Positions 18,141 to 25,761 of a stretch of 33,076 nucleotides of DNA are shown one piece after another. The notes below the pieces were generated by a model, which was not told the DNA's origin, ran no database searches, and was given only the letters and a program-made list of their open reading frames with translations. The position numbers and the translations under genes were made by a program. Source of the stretch: Chloroflexi bacterium B3_Chlor (lineage in GTDB: Bacteria; Chloroflexota; Anaerolineae; UBA7937; B3-Chlor). Location: NCBI GenBank assembly GCA_005223035.1, contig NJBK01000037.1, positions 1 through 33,076 on the forward strand, in the 5' to 3' direction. Numbering within the stretch: position 1 is the stretch's first letter; the number at the start of each line of letters is the position of its first letter.

Positions 18141-18731
18141 TTACCCCTCTCCCGGGCGGGCAAGACTCTTGCCCAGGGCGAAGGCGTCCTCCAGCGCTGT
18201 GGGATGGTTCAGGATGGCCCCCTTCTCATCCACCCCGGGGAATGACAACTCGCCTCCGTACTGGGCATCAAGGGTTTCCAGAAAGGCCTTCACGGCCCTG
18301 ATGGCGCACTGGAAGCTGACATCGGCTCCGCCGGCCGTGGAGACCAGAAATCCCTGGCGCTGGACACCTGTGTCCGTGGACGGCAAGGGGTCCTTCAGAA
18401 CATGCTTGCGTGCCCAAAAGCATTGGCAACGATCGATGAACGCCTTGGCCTGGGCGGGAAGCCCGGTAAAGAAAATGGGAGCAGCAAGCACGATGCGCTC
18501 AGCTTTGATCAGCCTTGGATAGAGCAGCTGGTAGTCGTCCTGCTGGACGCACCTGCCTGTCTCGGAGCAACTGTCGCATTCCCGGCAGGGGCCTATACGC
18601 ATGTCAGCGAGGATGAGCTTTTCTGTCTGCGCTCCCCGGTTGGCCGCGCCGGCCAGAACCTGATCCAGAAGTAACTCGGTGTTGCCTCGGCGACGCGGGC
18701 TACCTGCCAGGCCTAGCACTCTTAGACGCAT
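18141..18731 (-). CDS. Iron-sulfur flavoprotein / NADPH-dependent FMN reductase
   Basis: A 196-residue flavodoxin-fold protein: GLAGSPRRRGNTELLLDQVLAG is the FMN phosphate-binding loop, followed by four cysteines in the compact order C49-x2-C52-x2-C55-x5-C61 (CRECDSCSETGRC), the hallmark of the iron-sulfur flavoprotein (Isf) family that binds a 4Fe-4S cluster, then ERIVLAAPIFFTGLPAQAKAFIDR. In methanogens and other anaerobes Isf proteins help reduce O2 and H2O2. A GGAGG ribosome site precedes the ATG, and the gene starts 9 bases after the double-ferritin stop. Confidence 0.9.
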   Translation of the reverse strand: MRLRVLGLAGSPRRRGNTELLLDQVLAGAANRGAQTEKLILADMRIGPCRECDSCSETGRCVQQDDYQLLYPRLIKAERIVLAAPIFFTGLPAQAKAFIDRCQCFWARKHVLKDPLPSTDTGVQRQGFLVSTAGGADVSFQCAIRAVKAFLETLDAQYGGELSFPGVDEKGAILNHPTALEDAFALGKSLARPGEG

Positions 18732-18740
18732 GGCCCTCCT

Positions 18741-19604
18741 CTACTCGCTTACTTCATCGAGAAGATCGGTGAATACCTCGTCGTGGTAGATCTCGTTGTC
18801 CCGAATACGCGCGATCAGTCTCTTGAGATCCGGATCATCAACCTGCTCTATCTGGCGGGTGTATTCCTTGGTGACCATGCGCTCCACCTCGATGTCGGCG
18901 CGCAGCATGTCTGCCGTATCCGTGGACCGATCAATCCCTGTGTCCTCGATGACTGGGACGCCGCCAGTGTCCGTCAACTCCTCCGCGAGCCAGCCCAGGT
19001 GCTGCATCTCGTTAATAGCCTGGTCCTCCAACTGCTCGCTGACCTCTTCGTCGGGGGTGAGGAAGGAGTGGTAGAGGTATTGCAGAATGACGGTATACTC
19101 GTGGCGGATTCCCCAGTTGAGCATGTCTGACAGCTCCGGGGGCTTGCCACCGGGAGCCTGCAGAGGCGCGATGGGTTCCATGGCTTCCTTCTTGGACTTC
19201 TCGACGAAGTGCTGGAAGTCGTGACGATGGGCCAGTTCGTCCGAGACTATCCGCCGCAAGAGTCGCTTGATCTTGGGATCCTCAATAGCTTTGATGTGCT
19301 CTTCGTAGAGTCCTATCGCATCCTGTTCCAGGCCGACGTCTCGCTGCATCCACTCAGCGATGGTGGCGCCTCCTACGGTCATCTCACCTCGGTCGAGCGT
19401 GGGATCACCACCCAGTTCCACCACTGTCTCCGCGAGCCAGTCCAGGTGACGCATCTCATCTCTGGCGATGGCCTCAATCTCGCAGGCCATCTCGCCCTCA
19501 CCCATTGCGTAGGCGTGCCGCAGATACTGTACGATGGCCGCGTGTTCGCCCTTGATGTCATCACTAAGCATCGCGATGACTTCCTGAGAGTCTTGTGCGC
19601 TCAT
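18741..19604 (-). CDS. Double ferritin-like (bacterioferritin-type) protein
   Basis: The 287-residue product contains two ferritin-like four-helix domains in tandem. Domain 1 (about 1-145) has ligands in DIKGEHAAIVQYLRHAY, AIARDEMRHLDWLAE, LEQDAIGLYEEHIK and VSDELAHRHDF; domain 2 (about 165-285) repeats them in WGIRHEYTVILQYLYHSF, AINEMQHLGWLAEEL, IEVERMVTKEYTRQ and IRDNEIYHDEVF. Each domain keeps the E-ExxH-E-ExxH pattern. Iron binding or peroxide/oxygen reduction is likely. The start at 19604 is chosen because GGGAGG precedes it; the frame extends to a TTG at 19625. Confidence 0.88.
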   Translation of the reverse strand: MSAQDSQEVIAMLSDDIKGEHAAIVQYLRHAYAMGEGEMACEIEAIARDEMRHLDWLAETVVELGGDPTLDRGEMTVGGATIAEWMQRDVGLEQDAIGLYEEHIKAIEDPKIKRLLRRIVSDELAHRHDFQHFVEKSKKEAMEPIAPLQAPGGKPPELSDMLNWGIRHEYTVILQYLYHSFLTPDEEVSEQLEDQAINEMQHLGWLAEELTDTGGVPVIEDTGIDRSTDTADMLRADIEVERMVTKEYTRQIEQVDDPDLKRLIARIRDNEIYHDEVFTDLLDEVSE

Positions 19605-19866
19605 TTTTGCCTCCCTTTGTGTCAACTCCTAACCGCAAGTCTACGAAGATTGTTCACAGCTGCAATAAAGGTGAGAGACAGTCATACTTCCGTCGTCTCC
19701 CTTGCAGCGCAGCGGCGAGCCCTCTTGAGACGACTCCCTTCGGCTGATCGTCCTGCCAAGGGCGTCTGCTGCAGGTCGCATCAGGACCGAGCTCTACCGC
19801 CTCTGCACAAGGAATGGTAGATCAGGCTCAGGAATCGCTCACGAAAGCGCTCGTATCCCCGAGGAC

Positions 19867-20235
19867 CTATCTGGCAGCCACGGCCTTAGTGGCTTCCCAA
19901 ACTCCGTGCAGGTTGCAGTATGCCACTGCCCGCAGAGTTGCGGATTCGTCCAAGGCGATGTGCAAGGTGGTTTCAGGGTGGGAGACCACCGGCGCGAACT
20001 CAGTACGACCAAGCAGGCGGTCTCCGGCGTACAGATCCACCCAGTTGATCCAGTGACCAAGAAGGTTGGGGTGCTCTACACCCTCAATGCCGCCCACCTT
20101 GAGAGCAATGGCAAAAGGTACGCCGGCTTTAACCTCGTCAGGGACATCGAGCACGGGTGTGTGCTTCCGCATCATGTCGGTCATGTTGGCTGGATCTGCG
20201 CGGTTCATCTCCGTTAGTGAGAACTCTTCTGCCAT
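19867..20235 (-). CDS. Superoxide reductase (class II, neelaredoxin-type)
   Basis: A 122-residue superoxide reductase that reduces superoxide to hydrogen peroxide without making oxygen. The Fe(His)4Cys site is complete: H25 in RKHTPVLDVP, H55 in VEHPNLLG, H61 in HWINWVDLYAG, and C107 and H110 in YCNLHGVW. Lys24 is present, but the Glu of the classic EKHxP loop is Arg23. No N-terminal desulforedoxin domain, so it is class II. GAGGAG lies upstream of the ATG. Its electron donor is probably the rubredoxin at 24248, and the peroxide it makes is a substrate for the rubrerythrins and peroxiredoxin. Confidence 0.95.
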   Translation of the reverse strand: MAEEFSLTEMNRADPANMTDMMRKHTPVLDVPDEVKAGVPFAIALKVGGIEGVEHPNLLGHWINWVDLYAGDRLLGRTEFAPVVSHPETTLHIALDESATLRAVAYCNLHGVWEATKAVAAR

Positions 20236-20238
20236 GTT

Positions 20239-20420
20239 TCACTCCTCTCTCTTCTCTAGGGGCTCAGCGATGGGCTTGGCTACAGTAGAATCGGTTCGGT
20301 CGTCACAACCCGCGCTGCGTCCTGCCTCGAAGGCGCAGGCGTCGCAGCAGTAGGCCCTGATACCTCCGCGGATCGGCTGACCTTCGATCTCCTCACCGCA
20401 AAGTTGCACTTCAAAGCCAT
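20239..20420 (-). pseudogene. Small Cys-rich zinc-ribbon protein with a one-base frameshift
   Basis: An ATG at 20420 with AGGAGG 7 bases upstream starts MALKCN, but the frame then turns to nonsense. One base later in frame the sequence reads CGEEIEGQPIRGGIRAYCCD, ACAFEAGRSAGCDDRTDST and ends at TGA 20239, four bases before the superoxide reductase ATG. Adding one base near the TTT at 20398-20401 gives MALKCNxCGEEIEG..., a CxxC...CCDAC zinc/iron-binding protein of 60 residues. The total of 182 bases is one short of a whole codon number. May also be the tail of the preceding ferritin-like gene (see that entry). Confidence 0.65.
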
Positions 20421-20443
20421 GATCACCCTCCTGATTTCGTAGT

Positions 20444-20641
20444 CTACACTGGGAGCGCTGAACCGGTCAGAGTGCAATGAACCCTGGTCCTCCACCGTCG
20501 AAGGAGCATCTCCTCCACAGCTGGATCAGTGGCCAGGCTGGCGCCTAAGGCGTACCTCTGTTGTGAGAGTCGTTCTTGCTCTATGGCCTCTTCCAGTATC
20601 TCCAAGAGCTTCTGTTTCACAGAATCAGGTGCTGTTGACAT
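20444..20641 (-). CDS. Small ferritin-like protein, probably frameshifted
   Basis: The first 47 residues (KQKLLEILEEAIEQERLSQQ, RYALGASLATDPAVEEMLL) look like helix A and start of helix B of a small rubrerythrin-like protein. Then the printed frame loses the pattern and ends at TAG. In another frame the next residues are VEDQGSLHSDRFSAPSVDYE, like a ferritin helix ExxH... segment. Adding one base near CGACGGTGG (about 20500) joins them, and that frame runs on without a stop into the zinc-ribbon sequence, so both may once have been a single 134-residue gene. Confidence 0.55.
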   Translation of the reverse strand: MSTAPDSVKQKLLEILEEAIEQERLSQQRYALGASLATDPAVEEMLLRRWRTRVHCTLTGSALPV

Positions 20642-20656
20642 CTCTGCTCTCGTCGA

Positions 20657-21178
20657 TCAGGTCTTCAGAGCCGCGATGATTGTCCGGCAGAACGCGGGAA
20701 GATCATCGGGCTCCCGTGAGGTGATCAGATTGCCATCCTGCACAACTTCTTGATCTATGTAGGTGGCGCCGGCGTTTATCACGTCATCTTTGATCCCGCT
20801 GAAGCATGTGGCCGTCCGCCCTCGCAAGATGTCGGCGGAGACGAGCACCCATGCTCCGTGACAGATAGAGGCTACGACTTTGCCCTGTAGGAATATCTCA
20901 CGCGCTAGATTGTTGACGGCGGGATAGCGACGCAAGCGATCGGGCGCATAGCCCCCGGGGACGACAAGTGCGTCGAAGTCGGAAGCCTGCACCTGGTCTA
21001 CAGGCATGTCTACCGTCACTGGATACCCGTGCTTGCTGGTATAGGTGTCGGCGCTGCCAGTGCCCACGACGATGACCTCCGCGCCAGCCTCACGCAAGCG
21101 CAGGACAGGGTACCACAGTTCCAGCTCTTGATAGTAGTCCTCAGCCAAGACCGCTATCCGCTTTCCCTTCAGACTCAT
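20657..21178 (-). CDS. DJ-1/PfpI family protein
   Basis: A 173-residue DJ-1/PfpI superfamily protein. The nucleophilic elbow is ASICHGAWVLVSA with C106 and H107; E18 or E20 near the N-terminus (YYQELELWYPVLRLREAG) is the partner acid, and DALVVPGGYAPDRLRRYP is typical of the PfpI group. Members act as deglycases, peptidases or stress chaperones; the Cys is easily oxidised. It is co-oriented with the rubrerythrin upstream and the ferritin-like sequence downstream (15 bases). Confidence 0.93.
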   Translation of the reverse strand: MSLKGKRIAVLAEDYYQELELWYPVLRLREAGAEVIVVGTGSADTYTSKHGYPVTVDMPVDQVQASDFDALVVPGGYAPDRLRRYPAVNNLAREIFLQGKVVASICHGAWVLVSADILRGRTATCFSGIKDDVINAGATYIDQEVVQDGNLITSREPDDLPAFCRTIIAALKT

Positions 21179-21315
21179 GGCTTTCCTGCTAGTTGTGCCA
21201 ATTCGGAGTACTCAGTAGAATCGCAGAGCCAGTCCCAATGCTCCTAGATGGCTTTGGCGGCACACCTCACCGATGCAGAGAGAAGGTCAAGGAGCGACTG
21301 CGACACTCGAACCGA

Positions 21316-21819
21316 CTAGAAGGTTCTGATCTTGTCTGCCTTCGCCCCGCAGAGAGGGCATTTGTCCGGCTTCTCGCCGGTTCCTGTCCAGCCACAGACC
21401 TCGCAGATGTAGATATCGCCGACATCCACATCCTGGCCGCCCTGCACCGCCGTCTTGGACTGACTGTACAGGCCGGCGTGTACTTTCTCCGCTTCCAGGG
21501 CCCAAGTGGTGGAGCGCACGGCCCCTTTCTCCCCCTGCAATTCGGCGACGGCTCGAAAGGCGGGATACATCTCCTCTACCTCATAGGTCTCGCCATCGAT
21601 GGCGGCCTGCAGATTGTCAGCCGTAGTGCCTACGCCATTCAAGTTCCGGAAGTGATTGGTGGCATGCACCTGCTCGGCGAAGGCAATGGCCCTGAACAGC
21701 CGAGCCACGTTAGCATTCCCGTCCGTCTCCGCTTTCTCGGCAAAGATCAAGTACCGCATGTGAGCCTGGCTCTCGCCGGCAAATGCTGCCTGCAGATTGG
21801 CTTCGGTCATTCTCCTCAT
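21316..21819 (-). CDS. Rubrerythrin
   Basis: A 167-residue complete rubrerythrin: diiron ligands in AGESQAHMRYLIFAEKA, AFAEQVHATNHFRNL, ETYEVEEMYPAFRAVAE and ALEAEKVHAGLY, then a rubredoxin-like Fe(Cys)4 domain IYICEVCGWTGTGEKPDKCP and LCGAK. It reduces H2O2 to water with electrons from rubredoxin. Unlike the second rubrerythrin at 16268-16846 it is intact and supplies an internal reference for that gene's frameshift. The ATG at 21819 overlaps the stop of the FAD reductase (ATGA); an ATG at 21810 is also possible. Confidence 0.96.
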   Translation of the reverse strand: MRRMTEANLQAAFAGESQAHMRYLIFAEKAETDGNANVARLFRAIAFAEQVHATNHFRNLNGVGTTADNLQAAIDGETYEVEEMYPAFRAVAELQGEKGAVRSTTWALEAEKVHAGLYSQSKTAVQGGQDVDVGDIYICEVCGWTGTGEKPDKCPLCGAKADKIRTF

Positions 21820-23066
21820 TTCTTCTTCGTACCTCCTGATTGCTTGGTTATCGTTTCAAGATCAAAGTCGTCATCCAGGAGGCTTTCCTTGTACCTGGAA
21901 ACATCCGTCCCCTGTTTGATCAGCTTTGTGACCGCAGGCACCATCTGTCGGTCCCCCAGGAGGATTGCACCCACGATGCGCCCATTCCTCAGCACCACCT
22001 TTCGATACACACCCTTGGCGCCGTCCACCTGCCTTAGTTCTTCGTATCCTTCCTCCTGCGGAGCGATCAGACCGATTGATGTCAGGTCGAGACCCACCAC
22101 CTTCAAGGTGGTAGAAGGCACAGTGCCACGATAGGTTGCGGATCCTGGCTCGACCATGTTGGCGCCTGCCACCCTGCCTTGCTCCACGGCAGCGGGGATG
22201 ATACAGGGTGTTTGTCCTTCAAACTCCGCCACATCGCCGGCAGCATACACATGCTCCGCACTGGTTCGTAACTGGCTATCCACTATTACGCCTCTGTCAA
22301 CCTTGAGGCCCGCGTCCTCGGCCAGGTCTGTGTTGGGCCTCACACCCGCCGTGCAAAGCACCAGGTGAGCGGGCACTGTGAGACCGCTCCTCAGCGACAC
22401 GCCCGACACGGAGTCATTGGCCAAGATCCTTTCCGAAACCACGTTGGCCATGAAACCAATGCCCAGGCCCTCCATCTGCCCTTGGAGGACCATGGATCCT
22501 TGCTGGTCGATCTGCTTGTGCAGCAGCCATGGACCGCGCTGTAGCACGGTCACCTCCAGTCCCTGCGCGGTTAACGCACTGGCGCACTCAAGCCCCAGAA
22601 GTCCACCGCCGATCACCACCGCTTCCCTCGAACCTGCTGAGATGCACCGCTCAGCCCGGTCCTTGATGGCCAGGGCATCATCGATGGTGCGGAGCGTGAA
22701 AACACCATCTTGCTCCATCCCTAGCACGGGCGGCTGGAAAGGACTGCTCCCCACAGCCAGCAACAGACGGTCGTAGGACGCCACTCCTCCGTCTTCCATC
22801 ACGATTCGTTGGCCGGAGGTATCAAGTCCTACTACCTTGGTCGCCAGATGAACTGCGATACCTCGCTTGGCATACCACTCGGGTGGATAGACGTACAGGT
22901 CTTCCAGCCTCAGACGCCCAGCCAGGAACTTTATGAGCCTCGGGCGCAAATAGTATGGGTGTGGTTCATCAGTGTAGATCTCTATTTGCGCGCCGGGAGC
23001 CCCAGCAGATATACTTCGGGCGGCGGTTATGGCGGCTATCCCGTTGCCGGCGATGACGAACTTCAC
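21816..23066 (-). CDS. NAD(P)H:rubredoxin reductase-like FAD oxidoreductase
   Basis: A 416-residue pyridine-nucleotide-disulfide reductase family protein of the rubredoxin reductase / NirB-N-terminal type. FAD-binding IAGNGIAAITAARS is at the N-terminus, NAD(P)-binding VVIGGGLLGLECASAL at about 150, and the FAD site VYAAGDVAEF at about 270. There is no redox CxxC. Gene order rubredoxin - flavodiiron protein - this reductase - rubrerythrin argues that it passes NAD(P)H electrons to the rubredoxin that supplies the flavodiiron protein, rubrerythrin and superoxide reductase. Confidence 0.9.
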   Translation of the reverse strand: MKFVIAGNGIAAITAARSISAGAPGAQIEIYTDEPHPYYLRPRLIKFLAGRLRLEDLYVYPPEWYAKRGIAVHLATKVVGLDTSGQRIVMEDGGVASYDRLLLAVGSSPFQPPVLGMEQDGVFTLRTIDDALAIKDRAERCISAGSREAVVIGGGLLGLECASALTAQGLEVTVLQRGPWLLHKQIDQQGSMVLQGQMEGLGIGFMANVVSERILANDSVSGVSLRSGLTVPAHLVLCTAGVRPNTDLAEDAGLKVDRGVIVDSQLRTSAEHVYAAGDVAEFEGQTPCIIPAAVEQGRVAGANMVEPGSATYRGTVPSTTLKVVGLDLTSIGLIAPQEEGYEELRQVDGAKGVYRKVVLRNGRIVGAILLGDRQMVPAVTKLIKQGTDVSRYKESLLDDDFDLETITKQSGGTKKK

Positions 23067-23069
23067 CGG

Positions 23070-24245
23070 CTATAGGCCTTCTGCTATCTTAGCACCGAAT
23101 TCTCGGCAGCTCTCCAGTTCCTCGGCCGTGGGCACCAGTGCAAACCTGAGACCAGGTTCCGGAACCTTGAACTTCAGACTCTGCAGTCTGTCCTCTATCA
23201 TGCCCACCGCTTCGCCACTCCAGCCATACGAGCCAAAGGCCGCACCCACCTTGCCCTTCATCCTAATGGTGGCCAGGCTGGACAGGAGGTCCCACACGGG
23301 CTTCACCGCGTCACCGTTGATCGTCGGGGAACCGACTATCAGCGCGTGTGCCACCTCGATGCGATCCAAGACCTCGCCCGGGTCAGTCTCAGTCAAGTCA
23401 AAGACCTCGACCTCTACCCCGTCGATGCTCGCGCCCTTGGCCATCTCTTCGGCCATCATCTCTGTGTTGCCGTGAGCGCTGGCATAGAAGATCAGCGCCT
23501 TCTTGGCCTCGGTAGGGGAAGGCGTGCTCCATTCGATGTACTGGTTCACGTACTTCCACGGGTCACTGCGGAGGATGGGACCGTGGGAGGGTCCGATGAT
23601 CTCTATCTCCAGGTCCTTGATCTTGTCCAACGCCTGCAACATCTTGTCCTTGAAGGGTCCCATGATGCCACGGTAGTAGAACTCAAAGTCGTGGCTGAAA
23701 TCGCCCACCAAGTCATTGAACATCTGCTCATCGCAGAAGTGACTGCCGAAGACGTCGCAGGGGAACAACACCTGATCCTCCACGGCATAGGTGAACATGG
23801 TATCCGGCCAGTGGAGGAACGGTGCAAAGATGAAGCGCAAGGTCTTGCCACCTAGGTCTAGGAGATCACCGTCGCCCATCTTGAGGGGGCTTACGTCTGC
23901 ATTGAGGATGTTGCTCACATAGTGCTCGCCCGTCCTGGAGACCACGACTTGAGCGTTCTTGGCCTCTTTCAGGAACGCAGCCAGGGAACCCGAGTGGTCA
24001 GGCTCCATGTGATTGCACACGATGTAGTCAATGTCCTTCGGGTCAACAAGGGACTTGACATTGGACAGGAACTGCTCGTAGAAGCGCCCCTTCGCTGTGT
24101 CAATCACAGCCGTTTTCTCGCCCTTGACCAGGTACGAGTTGTAGGTGGTTCCGTGCTCGGTGGGGAACAAGACATCAAAGAGCCGCAGGTCGGGATGCAG
24201 TACCCCAATCCAGTAGATACCCTTCTTGATCTCTATTGGCTTCAT
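23070..24245 (-). CDS. Flavodiiron protein (FprA/Rubredoxin:oxygen oxidoreductase)
   Basis: A 391-residue class A flavodiiron protein. The metallo-beta-lactamase domain (1-250) has the diiron ligand motif H79-x-E81-x-D83-H84 (CNHMEPDHSGSL) plus HWPDTMFTY, PCDVFGSHF and GPSHGPI. The flavodoxin domain (about 252-391) has FYASAHGNTEMMAEEMAKGA as the FMN loop and GSYGWSGEAVGMI. It reduces O2 to water or NO to N2O using rubredoxin. The start at 24245 (MKPIEIKKG) lies 2 bases after the rubredoxin stop, so they are coupled; the open frame up to 24305 overlaps rubredoxin. Confidence 0.95.
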   Translation of the reverse strand: MKPIEIKKGIYWIGVLHPDLRLFDVLFPTEHGTTYNSYLVKGEKTAVIDTAKGRFYEQFLSNVKSLVDPKDIDYIVCNHMEPDHSGSLAAFLKEAKNAQVVVSRTGEHYVSNILNADVSPLKMGDGDLLDLGGKTLRFIFAPFLHWPDTMFTYAVEDQVLFPCDVFGSHFCDEQMFNDLVGDFSHDFEFYYRGIMGPFKDKMLQALDKIKDLEIEIIGPSHGPILRSDPWKYVNQYIEWSTPSPTEAKKALIFYASAHGNTEMMAEEMAKGASIDGVEVEVFDLTETDPGEVLDRIEVAHALIVGSPTINGDAVKPVWDLLSSLATIRMKGKVGAAFGSYGWSGEAVGMIEDRLQSLKFKVPEPGLRFALVPTAEELESCREFGAKIAEGL

Positions 24246-24247
24246 CG

Positions 24248-24412
24248 CTAGTCTGCCAACTTCTGGAACATGTCCTTCTCGGCACCGCACTCGGGGCAGA
24301 CCCAATCATCGGGCAGATCCTCGAAAGCAGTGCCCGCCGGAATACCGTTGTCGGGGTCTCCCACTGCCGGGTCATAGATATAGCCACAGGCCAAGCATTC
24401 CCACTTCTCCAT
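24248..24412 (-). CDS. Rubredoxin
   Basis: A 54-residue rubredoxin: [20 protein letters not shown], then a [15 protein letters not shown] ending, with the four iron ligands C6, C9, C39 and C42. The ATG at 24412 has AAGGAG 6 bases upstream. It is the one-electron donor for the flavodiiron protein coded directly after it and probably for rubrerythrin and superoxide reductase. Confidence 0.96.
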   Translation of the reverse strand: MEKWECLACGYIYDPAVGDPDNGIPAGTAFEDLPDDWVCPECGAEKDMFQKLAD

Positions 24413-24474
24413 CTCAGTCTCCTTTCTTGATCTCGTCATCTGTAGAACAAAAGAGGTCTGACAACATTCAAAGG

Positions 24475-24891
24475 CTACCCCTGACACCCAGAGCAGTAGC
24501 CGTAGAAGACCACATCGCAACGCACGATTTGATAACCGGAGGCTTCTTCCGGTAATAGCTTAGGGTTCTCGGATGCCCGCATGATGTCCACCACGCCTCG
24601 GCAATTGAGACAGACTAAGTGGTAGTGTCCGTCGGTGCAGGGATCGTAGCGTCTCTTGCCCTCACGAAGATCAAGTTCCGTCACTTCTCCCATCGCAACC
24701 AAGTCATTCAGGGCGTGGTAGACCGTGGCGGGGGATATGTCGGGCATGGCGTCGCGTACGCTGTGATAGATATCCTCAGCGGTGGGATGCTCTGCGCCGT
24801 CTTGCAAGACTTCGAAAATCAAACGCCGCTGAGGCGTGATTTTCATGCCTCTCTCCCTCAACATGTCGCAGAGTTCTTTGACAGGCCTCAT
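24475..24891 (-). CDS. Fur-family regulator, PerR-like
   Basis: A 138-residue Fur/PerR protein. The winged helix (about 1-80) has [16 protein letters not shown] and [18 protein letters not shown]. Two structural Zn pairs are C94-x2-C97 and C133-x2-C136. Metal-sensing candidates are H35, D83 or D87, H89, H91 and D102; the Asp at the position where Fur has Glu is a PerR feature. PerR senses peroxide by metal-catalysed oxidation of a His. The start at 24891 is chosen because it opens the winged helix; the frame to 25047 runs across the promoter. It sits at the head of the oxidative-stress run. Confidence 0.9.
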   Translation of the reverse strand: MRPVKELCDMLRERGMKITPQRRLIFEVLQDGAEHPTAEDIYHSVRDAMPDISPATVYHALNDLVAMGEVTELDLREGKRRYDPCTDGHYHLVCLNCRGVVDIMRASENPKLLPEEASGYQIVRCDVVFYGYCSGCQG

Positions 24892-24933
24892 GACTATCAG
24901 CTGTTTAATAGTAATGGTTCTTAAATCATACTT

Positions 24934-24962
24934 ATTATACATTGATTCTCGACAACTGTCAA
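24934..24962 (-). promoter_or_regulatory. Consensus sigma-70 promoter of the PerR-like gene
   Basis: On the minus strand TTGACA (24957-24962), a 17-base spacer and TATAAT (24934-24939) form an exact consensus promoter 43 bases before the ATG at 24891. The spacer to the start is AT-rich with TTTAA...TTAAA inverted elements that could be a metalloregulator site, but this is not a clear Fur or PerR box. The run downstream may depend partly on it. Confidence 0.85.
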
Positions 24963-25761
24963 GCAAAAGGAAACCCGTCGAGATCTTAGTCAACACTATG
25001 GAGTCATCGCCGGAGTGGAAGAGCCAACGCGATTTCCCATGAATCACAGCCTCATTGATGCCCGGCGGTCACCACATGCCCGCCAACGAGCGAGGCTATC
25101 AGCGGCCCGGAGCCTTGCCCACCTTTGAGAGAGCGGGCCACCAAGCCATCCACGATGTCCAGCACAAACTCCGCTGGAAGGCACAATCTTCTTCGTCGGC
25201 ACCGTTTTCGAGTCATACAGCGGGGACAGGCGTTGGTGCCGGCCGAGAAGGGTCATCGTTGCTGCTCCCACACTATGTCTATCACACGCTGCCCATATCG
25301 CCGTTAACGTATAATGCAAGGCAAGAATTGCACATGCATCTAAAGGGACGCCCTGCAACTCCATAAGATACGATAACAGAAAAGGCGGCCCCAAACCGAT
25401 GGGTCTGGTTGCGACTGTGGTTGAGATTGGTCGAAAAGGTTGGATTTGCGTTGGGGTTATTCTCTAGTCGTCCTCACCAGGGGCTTACAAGGGGCCACGG
25501 AGGGCGAGCTCTGTGAGCTGGAAGACTTACTCACACCGCTCGACCCACCAGGTGGAGACTTCAGTTGTCCGCCACACTGAGGAGTTCGACAGACTCACGC
25601 CAAGCCGGCAGACTGAGGTCTTGGTGATCCGCAAGGGGAATGGTGAGACAGTTGCACCGCACGGTAGGCATTCGCAGCGCAGGTTGAGCAATCGGCGCCA
25701 AAGACGAGACCATGTACGATGACTGCGGTCTGTTCCTCTCAGGTGTCGATCAGGAAGCTAC
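24963..25761. other. Intergenic region without a convincing gene (about 800 bp)
   Basis: No ORF has a known family match. A 54-residue minus-strand frame (25052-25216) begins MTRKRCRRRRLCLPAEFVLD and then IVDGLVARSL, loosely like the start of an IS3-type OrfA, but the rest does not follow that family. A 103-residue plus-strand frame and a 116-residue minus-strand frame overlap it and look like noise. It may be a degraded element. Confidence 0.3.

Noticed and set aside
24892-24933. Fur or PerR box in the leader of the PerR-like gene
   Set aside because: Only weak TTTAA/TTAAA symmetry; it does not match the known 15-base PerR or 19-base Fur consensus well enough to call.
25044-25394. 116-residue minus-strand frame in the fdhD-perR gap
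   Set aside because: No motif, no ribosome site, and it overlaps other equally poor frames.
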